Assembly (NCBI GenBank): GCA_030532815.1
Contig: JAUNKI010000008.1
Span: 1 to 21,976 of the forward strand
DNA: 21,976 nt
Direction: 5' to 3'
Source: Leptotrichiaceae bacterium
Lineage (GTDB): Bacteria > Fusobacteriota > Fusobacteriia > Fusobacteriales > Leptotrichiaceae
Below the pieces are notes generated by a model that saw nothing but the letters and a program-made list of their open reading frames with translations, was not told where the DNA came from and did not search any database. A program made the translations under genes and the position numbers. Positions 16,582 to 21,976 of the stretch are shown here, piece by piece. The first letter of the stretch is position 1. Every line of letters begins with the position of its first letter.

Positions 16582-16660
16582 ACTTTTTTAACTTTTTGTT
16601 TTTATATAAAATAAGTCTTTTTTTACAGTATATTAAACCTTATACTTTTTTAACTTTTTG
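16582..16660. repeat. 17-base direct repeat
   Basis: ACTTTTTTAACTTTTTG occurs at 16582-16598 and again at 16644-16660, each preceded by a TATA-like string. On the minus strand the copies lie just downstream of the RNA gene's end. Function unknown; part of the match is due to T-runs. Confidence 0.5.
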
Positions 16661-16673
16661 TATTTTTTTAAAT

Positions 16674-16912
16674 AAAAAATCCGATCTGCCGTTCCGGCTA
16701 AATTTTTGGTCGCCTGCAGTTGCTACAGGTGGTAGTCATATTTGTAAGCCGTACAGAATCCGTGCAAAGTATAAAACCGCCGTGATGTACCTGATTCGAC
16801 ATACAACAATCCGACCCCATTAAGAAAGAGTAAAGCCCAAAAATTGTAATGCCGGTCTCGAACAGACCAGATTTTAATAAATTTCAAATGTAAATAGTCA
16901 TGTGAACTATTC
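16674..16912 (-). ncRNA. Structured RNA gene, possible 6S RNA
   Basis: A higher-GC island in a very A/T-rich gap, with a perfect promoter upstream (16919-16947) and a T6 exit (16674-16679, minus strand). Long-range helices build a rod: ATCTG/CAGAT (16868-16872 with 16684-16688), CCGGC/GCCGG (16851-16855 with 16694-16698), AATTTTTGG/CCAAAAATT (16837-16845 with 16701-16709). These enclose a bubble with an unpaired pyrimidine-rich 5' side and, on the 3' side, a small hairpin CCTGTAG-CAA-CTGCAGG (16713-16729), then an apical arm with GTACA/TGTAC (16786-16790 with 16751-16755). The hairpin has a G-U pair on the minus strand but a C-A clash on the plus strand, supporting the direction. A core of about 190 nt, closing stem, central bubble and 3'-bubble hairpin are the layout of 6S RNA, which sequesters sigma-70 RNA polymerase. 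Family identity is inferred; the existence of an RNA gene is well supported. Confidence 0.6.
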
Positions 16913-16918
16913 ATATGT

Positions 16919-16947
16919 ATTATATCTTTTAGTTTGGAGAATGTCAA
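16919..16947 (-). promoter_or_regulatory. Perfect consensus sigma-70 promoter of the RNA gene
   Basis: On the minus strand TTGACA (16942-16947), exactly 17 bases, TATAAT (16919-16924): 12 of 12 consensus bases. No open reading frame with a ribosome site follows, but a structured, terminator-ended region does. It is the strongest promoter in the window. Transcript start expected near 16912. Confidence 0.92.
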
Positions 16948-17006
16948 TGTTTCTTTTATTTTTATTTTAATTTCTCGTATATTACTGTATTTCTTTCAAA
17001 TTTTTC

Positions 17007-17035
17007 TTTAAAAATATAACTTTTTCTGATACAAT
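17007..17035 (+). promoter_or_regulatory. Promoter of the MATE operon
   Basis: TTTAAA (17007-17012), 17 bases, TACAAT (17030-17035), with a TG extension (TGATACAAT). The start would be near 17042, leaving a leader of about 100 bases that contains the hairpin at 17060-17088. Confidence 0.55.
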
Positions 17036-17059
17036 ATAAAATATATAAATGATGAAATT

Positions 17060-17088
17060 AATAATACGCCGAGTGCAGTATTATTTTT
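17060..17088 (+). terminator. Terminator-like hairpin in the MATE leader
   Basis: AATAATAC (17060-17067) and GTATTATT (17078-17085) form a perfect 8-base stem with loop GCCGAGTGCA, running into a T5 (17084-17088). It lies between the promoter and the MATE start codon, so it may act as an attenuator in place of a simple gene end. Confidence 0.6.
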
Positions 17089-17143
17089 ATTTTAATATTT
17101 TCAGAATGTCCGAAATGCAAATAAACGGAACGGAGGATTTTTA

Positions 17144-18529
17144 ATGGACAATTTTAAAAAAACTACAGCTGAGAACAAAATGGGAACAATGCCCGTTAAT
17201 AAACTGATTATTAATATGTCACTGCCCATGATAACATCAATGTTCATTCAGGCATTGTATAATATAGTGGACAGTTATTTTGTAGCAAAAATAGGAGAAG
17301 ATGCCCTTACGGCAGTATCCCTCTCATTTCCTCTCCAGAACATGATGATTGCTGCGGGAATAGGTACAGGGATAGGACTAAATGCACTTCTTTCAAGATA
17401 CCTGGGTGCAAAAAACGGAAAAGGAATAACAAAAATTGCAGAAAACGGCATTTTTTTAGGTGTTTTAAATTCTATTGTATTTTTAATATTCGGGATTTTC
17501 TTTACAAAAGCTTTTTTTTCTTTCCAGACTGAATCTGAAATCATTGCAAAATATGGGACACAATATTTATCTTTATGTTCGGTATTTGCCTTTTCCATAA
17601 TTATGGAAATTACTTTTGAAAGAATGCTTCAGGCAACGGGAAAAACATTTTTTACAATGATTACCCAAAGTACGGGTGCTATTATTAATATAATTATGGA
17701 TCCCATACTTATATTCGGATTGTTCGGATTTCCTAAAATGGGAATTTCGGGAGCGGCAACAGCAACTGTTTTCGGTCAGTCCACGGCAATGCTTCTGGCT
17801 CTTTACTTTAATTTAACAAAAAATAAGGAAATTACTTTTAAGTTCAGAAATTTCAAACCTGATTTTTCTTCAATAATAAATATATACAAAATAGGATTTC
17901 CTTCCATCATTATGATGACTGCAGCTTCTTTTCTAATATTCCAGCTGAATAAAATACTGCTTGCATTTTCATCTACCGCCACTGCAGTACTCGGTATTTA
18001 CTTTAAAATTCAGGGACTTGTCTTTATGCCTGTTTTCGGACTGAATAATGCGGTTATATCTATTGTTTCATATAATTACGGAGCAGGAAATATAAAAAGA
18101 CTTATCCGTACAGTTAAATTAAGTATTGCCTATGCTATGGGAATTATGTTTGCAGGAATTATAATATGTCAGGTATTCCCTGTTCAAATTCTTAAAATAT
18201 TCGATGCTTCAGATGAAATGATTAAAATAGGAGTAAAAGCTCTCAGAACTATAAGTCTCTGTTTCATTCTTGCCGCTTATTCCTTTGTGCTCAGCTCCGT
18301 TTTTCAGGCTTTGGGCAGAGGTATGCTGAGTCTTGCCGTTTCCCTTGTAAGGCAGATAGTCTTTACTCTTCCCCTCGCTTTCATTTTTTCAAAAATATGG
18401 GGATTGGATGGTATATGGTGGGCTTTTCCCATAGCGGAAATATTCTCGGGAATTCTGACTACCATATTCCTGAAAAATGTTTATAAAAATAATATTATTA
18501 AAAGAATAAGGAAAAATTCCTTAAAATAA
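17144..18529 (+). CDS. MATE-family multidrug/cation antiporter
   Basis: A 461-residue inner-membrane exporter of the MATE family (DinF/NorM relatives), which expels cationic drugs or metabolites in exchange for Na+ or H+. Visible: the family opening MPVNKLIINMSLPMITSMFIQALYNIVDSYFVAKIGEDALTAVSL (split here as NMSLPMITSMF, ALYNIVDSYFV, and ALTAVSLSFP), about twelve hydrophobic helices in two six-helix halves, the ATGKTFFTM loop after helix 4, and the second-half GLNNAVISIVSYNYGAGN, the repeat of the first-half signature. Length is typical. The site ACGGAGG lies eight bases before the ATG. It heads a run of four plus-strand genes and is followed at 25 bases by an ABC exporter. Substrate cannot be read from sequence. 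Confidence 0.93.
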   Translation: MDNFKKTTAENKMGTMPVNKLIINMSLPMITSMFIQALYNIVDSYFVAKIGEDALTAVSLSFPLQNMMIAAGIGTGIGLNALLSRYLGAKNGKGITKIAENGIFLGVLNSIVFLIFGIFFTKAFFSFQTESEIIAKYGTQYLSLCSVFAFSIIMEITFERMLQATGKTFFTMITQSTGAIINIIMDPILIFGLFGFPKMGISGAATATVFGQSTAMLLALYFNLTKNKEITFKFRNFKPDFSSIINIYKIGFPSIIMMTAASFLIFQLNKILLAFSSTATAVLGIYFKIQGLVFMPVFGLNNAVISIVSYNYGAGNIKRLIRTVKLSIAYAMGIMFAGIIICQVFPVQILKIFDASDEMIKIGVKALRTISLCFILAAYSFVLSSVFQALGRGMLSLAVSLVRQIVFTLPLAFIFSKIWGLDGIWWAFPIAEIFSGILTTIFLKNVYKNNIIKRIRKNSLK

Positions 18530-18554
18530 AAATTATGAAAGGAGCCTATACAAT

Positions 18555-20297
18555 ATGAATGAAAAACAGAAATGGAAAAAATTTTTCTCTTATTATAAAC
18601 CTTATAAAAAAATATTTTTTGCAGATATGTTTTTTGCGTTTACAGGTGCTCTTATAACTCTTGTTCTTCCTCTTATTATAAGATATATAACTACCGATGT
18701 CATATACAGAGAATCTCAAAGTGCATTGAAAACTATTTCAGTTCTTGTCGTTATTATGCTCGGACTTATAGCTGCAGAAGGATATTGTAATTTTTTTATA
18801 GCTTATTACGGACACATTATGGGAGCTAAAATGGAATTTGATATGAGAAATGAAATTTTTCAGCACTATCAGAAACTTTCCTTCAGCTTTTTCAATAATC
18901 AGAAAACAGGACAGCTCATGTCCCGTGTAACAAATGATTTATTTGATATAAGCGAACTTTTTCATCACGGACCTGAGGATATTCTTATTTCAATAATAAA
19001 AATTCTCGGTTCATTTACTATACTGTTTATTATAAATTCCCGACTTGCTTTAATAACATTTACGATAACTCCTGTTATAATCCTATATGCAGGATATCTG
19101 AATAGAAAAATGAAAAAGGCTTTTATCAGAAACAGAAGAAAAATTGCAGACATAAATGCTCAGATTGAAGATAATCTTTCAGGAATAAGAGTAGTAAAAT
19201 CCTTTGCAAATGAACATATTGAAATTGAAAAATTTACTGAAGGAAATCATAAATTCGTACAAAGTAAAAAGGACAGTTACAAATATATGGGGCTGTATCA
19301 CTCGGGTCTTTCGGCACTCATTACTTTAATAAGCGTAATTGTTGTTGCCACAGGTTCTTTCTTCATTACGGAAAAAATGATGAATATCCCGGATTTGATA
19401 ACTTTCCTTCTTTATATTAATAATTTTACAGACCCTATTAAGAAACTGATTAACTTTACGGAACAGTTTCAGAACGGTGCTTCAGGATATGAAAGGTTTA
19501 TTGAAATACTTTCCGTTGATCCTGATATTGAAGACAGACCTGACGCTCTGGAACCGAATAATATAAAAGGGGATATTTCCTTTAATTCCGTAACTTTCAA
19601 TTACGTCGAGTCAAATGAAAGAGTTTTCTCAAATATCAGCTTTGATGTGAAAGCGGGAGAATACATTGCTCTTGTAGGTTCTTCAGGTGTGGGAAAATCC
19701 ACACTTTGCAGTCTTATACCGAGATTTTACGATGTTTCTGAGGGAAGTATAACTATTGACGGAATGGATATAAGGGACATAAAAATTAAAAATCTGAGAA
19801 ACAATATAGGTGTCGTACAGCAGGATGTGTATTTATTTACAGGCAATGTAGCCGACAACATCCGTTACGGAAAGCCTGATGCTACCGATGAGGAAATTAT
19901 CGAAGCTGCAAAAAAAGCAAATGCCCATAATTTCATTATGGAGCTTCCCGACGGTTACAATACAGATATAGGACAGCGGGGAGTAAAATTATCGGGAGGT
20001 CAGAAACAGCGAATTTCCATTGCAAGGGTTTTTCTTAAAAATCCTCCTATACTTATTTTTGATGAAGCTACAAGTGCCCTTGACAATGAAAGCGAAAAAA
20101 TCGTTCAGGAATCTCTTGAAAAACTTGCAGAAAATCGTACAACTTTTGTTATTGCTCACAGACTGTCCACTATAAGAAATGCCCAAAGGATACTTGTTCT
20201 TACCGAAAACGGAATTTCAGAAAGCGGTTCTCATGAAGAACTTCTGGGAAAAAACGGAATTTATGCAAAACTTTATAACATGCAGTTTAATAAATAA
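18555..20297 (+). CDS. ABC multidrug/lipid exporter half-transporter
   Basis: A 580-residue fused permease-ATPase of the MsbA/YfiB/BmrA type, active as a dimer in the inner membrane. Six membrane helices lie within residues 1-315 (first at 18-40), with the coupling stretch AQIEDNLSGIRVVKSFANE (about 196-214). The nucleotide-binding domain has Walker A VGSSGVGKST, Q-loop GVVQQDVYLFTG, D-rich GYNTDIGQRGVKLSGGQKQR (signature LSGGQ), Walker B LIFDEATSALD and the switch IAHRLSTI. It is complete in one chain, so it is likely a homodimer. Its start follows GAAAGGAG, and a seven-codon upstream frame (ATG 18537) ends in TGA overlapping ATG 18555. Co-transcribed with the MATE gene (gap 25) and nitroreductase (gap 24). 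Confidence 0.94.
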   Translation: MNEKQKWKKFFSYYKPYKKIFFADMFFAFTGALITLVLPLIIRYITTDVIYRESQSALKTISVLVVIMLGLIAAEGYCNFFIAYYGHIMGAKMEFDMRNEIFQHYQKLSFSFFNNQKTGQLMSRVTNDLFDISELFHHGPEDILISIIKILGSFTILFIINSRLALITFTITPVIILYAGYLNRKMKKAFIRNRRKIADINAQIEDNLSGIRVVKSFANEHIEIEKFTEGNHKFVQSKKDSYKYMGLYHSGLSALITLISVIVVATGSFFITEKMMNIPDLITFLLYINNFTDPIKKLINFTEQFQNGASGYERFIEILSVDPDIEDRPDALEPNNIKGDISFNSVTFNYVESNERVFSNISFDVKAGEYIALVGSSGVGKSTLCSLIPRFYDVSEGSITIDGMDIRDIKIKNLRNNIGVVQQDVYLFTGNVADNIRYGKPDATDEEIIEAAKKANAHNFIMELPDGYNTDIGQRGVKLSGGQKQRISIARVFLKNPPILIFDEATSALDNESEKIVQESLEKLAENRTTFVIAHRLSTIRNAQRILVLTENGISESGSHEELLGKNGIYAKLYNMQFNK

Positions 20298-20321
20298 TTA
20301 TTAATTTTGGAGGTGTTACAT

Positions 20322-20846
20322 ATGAACGAGACATTAAAAATTTTAAAGGAAAGAAGAAGTGTAAAAAAATATAAGGATATTAAAATTGAAAAAATTCTTC
20401 TTGACGAAATATTGGAAGCCGGTAAGTTTGCGGCAAACGGGAGAGGTGCACAATCAGGATGTATGATTGTCACTCAAAACTCGGAGCTGGTAAAAAAGCT
20501 TGAAAAGCTGAATGCCGAAATTCTTGGAAGACCCGATGCAGAACCATTTTACGGAGCTCCTACAGTAATTGCGGTTTTTGCCGACAGTACAAGACATACT
20601 TATATAGAAGACGGCAGTCTTATTTTAGGAAATCTTATGATTACAGCTCATTCTCTTGGAGTTGATTCATGCTGGATTCATAGAGCAAGAGAAGTTTTTG
20701 AAACAGAAGAAGGAAAAAAACTTGCTTCTGAATGGGGTTTATCTGAAACATATAAAGGAATCGGATTTTGTATTTTAGGTTACAGAGATTGTGAATATCC
20801 TGTTCCGAAACCGAGAAAAGAAGACTTTGTAAAAGTTATCATATAA
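20322..20846 (+). CDS. Nitroreductase-family FMN oxidoreductase
   Basis: A 174-residue NAD(P)H-dependent flavoprotein of the nitroreductase superfamily. The start is ATG 20322, nine bases after GGAGG; the in-frame TTG at 20307 contains the ribosome site and is rejected. Seen: the FMN-phosphate binding start ILKERRSVKKYKD (7-19, Arg-Arg-Ser), the helix LDEILEAGKFAANGRGAQSG (about 26-45), PTVIAVFADS, an EDGSLILGNLMITAHSLGVDSCWI stretch (the dimer and flavin-contact helix), and the closing GFCILGY with PKPRKED. Short forms of this family use nitro-compounds, quinones or flavin as acceptors; the natural substrate is unknown. It sits between the ABC exporter and DUF1275, which fits a detoxification operon. 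Confidence 0.92.
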   Translation: MNETLKILKERRSVKKYKDIKIEKILLDEILEAGKFAANGRGAQSGCMIVTQNSELVKKLEKLNAEILGRPDAEPFYGAPTVIAVFADSTRHTYIEDGSLILGNLMITAHSLGVDSCWIHRAREVFETEEGKKLASEWGLSETYKGIGFCILGYRDCEYPVPKPRKEDFVKVII

Positions 20847-20862
20847 AGGAGTTAAACAGGGG

Positions 20863-21534
20863 ATGAAGTTATATTTCAAAGGAAAAAAGCAGGCTTCGGA
20901 CACTTTCAGACTGGGGCTTCTTCTCAGTATGGTCGGAGGTTTTACCGATGCATACACTTTTGTTACAAGGGGAAAAGTTCTTGCAAACGCTCAAACAGGA
21001 AATATAGTTTTTTTCGGTCTGAGACTGGTCGAAAAAAAATGGGAGAAAGCTTTTTTCTATTTTCTCCCCATATTTGCATATATTATGGGAATTATAATTG
21101 CAGAATATATAAGAATCAAATTTAAAAATTCAAAATTCCATTGGAGACAAATTATTCTTATTATAGAAATTATAGTACTTTTTATATGCGGTTTTGTTCC
21201 TATGGGAAATTTAGACGTTTTTGTAAATATTTCCATTTCCTTTATGTGTTCTCTTCAAGTTCAGGCTTTCAGGAAAACTAACGGAAATGTTTCAGCTACT
21301 ACAATGTGTACAGGAAATTTAAGAAGCGGAACTGAAAATCTTTTTTACTTTATAACAAAAAAAGACAAAAATGTCGGAAAAAATTCTCTTATTTATTTTG
21401 GACTTATATTTTTCTTTATTATGGGAGCAATTATGGGATCCTTTTTTTCAGAATGGATATTTGAAAAGGCTATTTTAGTTGCCTGTCTCATACTTCTGTC
21501 CGTATTTTTTATAATGTTCAGGGAAAAAATATAA
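20863..21534 (+). CDS. DUF1275 (YoaK) family membrane protein
   Basis: A 223-residue membrane protein of the DUF1275/YoaK family, recognised by LLSMVGGFTDAYTFVTRGKVLANAQTGNIV (core GGFTDAY then AQTGN), FMCSLQVQAFRKTNG, ATTMCTGNLRSG in mid-protein, and about six membrane helices. The family's role is not established; members are often near stress or detoxification genes. It starts at ATG 20863 with AAGGAG about ten bases upstream, 16 bases after the nitroreductase stop, and is the last gene of the operon. A GC-rich hairpin follows at 21547. Confidence 0.88.
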   Translation: MKLYFKGKKQASDTFRLGLLLSMVGGFTDAYTFVTRGKVLANAQTGNIVFFGLRLVEKKWEKAFFYFLPIFAYIMGIIIAEYIRIKFKNSKFHWRQIILIIEIIVLFICGFVPMGNLDVFVNISISFMCSLQVQAFRKTNGNVSATTMCTGNLRSGTENLFYFITKKDKNVGKNSLIYFGLIFFFIMGAIMGSFFSEWIFEKAILVACLILLSVFFIMFREKI

Positions 21535-21546
21535 AACTTTTCTTTC

Positions 21547-21572
21547 TGTGAGGGCTCATTGCCGCCCTCACA
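21547..21572 (+). terminator. GC-rich perfect hairpin after DUF1275
   Basis: TGTGAGGGC (21547-21555) and GCCCTCACA (21564-21572), a nine-base perfect stem with an eight-base loop, 13 bases after the stop. It is by far the most GC-rich hairpin here, but no T-run follows on either strand, so it may protect the 3' end or act with a factor without being an intrinsic terminator. Confidence 0.5.
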
Positions 21573-21616
21573 CTCCTGCTATCGGTTACAAAATTTTCTA
21601 TCTCTCATAAGTATTT

Positions 21617-21678
21617 ATTATGCTTGGAAAACAGCAAACTCGTTATGCTCAGACAGCTGTTTTCCTTTCCAGCATAAT
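21617..21678. repeat. Imperfect 18-base inverted repeat
   Basis: Left arm ATTATGCT (21617-21624) plus GGAAAACAGC (21626-21635); right arm GCTGTTTTCC (21656-21665) plus AGCATAAT (21671-21678). The two perfect blocks are separated by one base on the left and five on the right, around a 20-base loop. Shorter AAAATTTT-containing repeats (21589-21597 and 21693-21701) lie outside it. Possible 3' RNA structure, small RNA or mobile-element end. Confidence 0.7.
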
Positions 21679-21782
21679 TCATATTTCTTCGTAAAATTTT
21701 GAATGGCGAGTTTTCAACTTTATTTTATATTTTAATATCTTTTTTTGAAATAATTTGAATGACAGAATTTTATCTATTATTT

Positions 21783-21932
21783 TTATTCAAAATCTCCATC
21801 ATATTTTTCCTTAAATTCAAACATTTCCATTATTTTTGTCCTCAATTCAAGAGCCGTTGGTTTTTCTTCAAATCCTATTTCATATTTATTCCCCTCTGTG
21901 TCTCTAAATTCTGAATACCTTACTCCATCTTT
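21783..21932 (-). pseudogene. C-terminal coding fragment of unknown protein
   Basis: On the minus strand an open stretch of 49 codons ends at TAA 21783-21785. It reads KDGVRYSEFRDTEGNKYEIGFEEKPT and on to ALELRTKIMEMFEFKEKYDGDFE (given in two parts); its composition is clearly protein-like (charged, balanced). A TGA (21933-21935) blocks the frame just upstream and no start codon with a ribosome site lies in frame. An ATG at 21957 opens another frame that soon stops. It looks like the tail of a gene broken by a frameshift in the T6/A6 tract at about 21935-21941. I do not recognise the family. Confidence 0.45.
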
Positions 21933-21976
21933 TCAAAAAACACATAATGTGATAATATAAAAAGAAACAAAAAATA

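Noticed and set aside
16674..16912. tmRNA, RNase P RNA, SRP RNA or a riboswitch for the MATE gene
   Set aside because: No tRNA-like 3' end, no GGAAGCAGCC-type SRP loop, no RNase P core, and too short for tmRNA or RNase P. As a riboswitch it would be on the wrong strand: the promoter and the G-U pair favour the minus strand.
16596..16947. Short frames on both strands across the RNA gene
   Set aside because: No ribosome sites and no family likeness; the region is better explained by conserved-looking RNA helices and its own promoter.
1..21976. CRISPR array, tRNA or rRNA genes
   Set aside because: No regularly spaced repeats, no tRNA cloverleaf with CCA-type end and no rRNA segment were seen on either strand.

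Overview
The window is low-GC, strongly A/T-rich bacterial chromosome. The gene set (rod-shape MreB, CysS, MutS2, L28, a full-length PEP carboxylase, and several small-molecule transporters), the Lys/Ile/Asn-rich proteins and the AGA-rich codon use fit Fusobacteriota, probably the Leptotrichia group. The taxon is an inference from protein style, not from a marker gene.

Layout. Positions 1-580 hold a decayed IS30-family transposase that runs off the left edge. From 622 to 9827 every gene lies on the minus strand. Read in the direction of transcription these are mutS2, cysS, then mreB - holB - phosphohexomutase - EndoU-type nuclease toxin - probable immunity gene. The last five are closely packed. 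At 9828-9982 a divergent promoter region separates this block from the plus-strand half: an ABC-2 transporter (ATPase and permease, overlapping by 4 bases), PEP carboxylase, rpmB with its own promoter and a textbook terminator, a DUF554 membrane protein with a Crp/Fnr-type regulator, and finally MATE - ABC exporter - nitroreductase - DUF1275, spaced 16-25 bases apart and probably one operon for export and stress tolerance.

Non-coding content. The 707-base gap at 16437-17143 is the richest part. It holds two hairpins behind the regulator gene. It also holds a convincing minus-strand structured RNA gene (about 16674-16912) driven by a perfect TTGACA-17-TATAAT promoter; its rod-like fold, central bubble and small 3'-side hairpin resemble 6S RNA. 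Next comes a promoter plus terminator-like leader hairpin for the MATE operon. Several promoters share an extended -10 of the form TGaTAwAAT. The right end (21535-21976) has a GC-rich perfect hairpin, a 62-base imperfect inverted repeat and a broken coding fragment.

Most worth a second look: the EndoU toxin/immunity pair placed at the end of a housekeeping operon beside an IS remnant; the 6S-like RNA gene; the apparent one-base frameshift in an A6 tract at the start of holB; and the leader terminator in front of the MATE gene.
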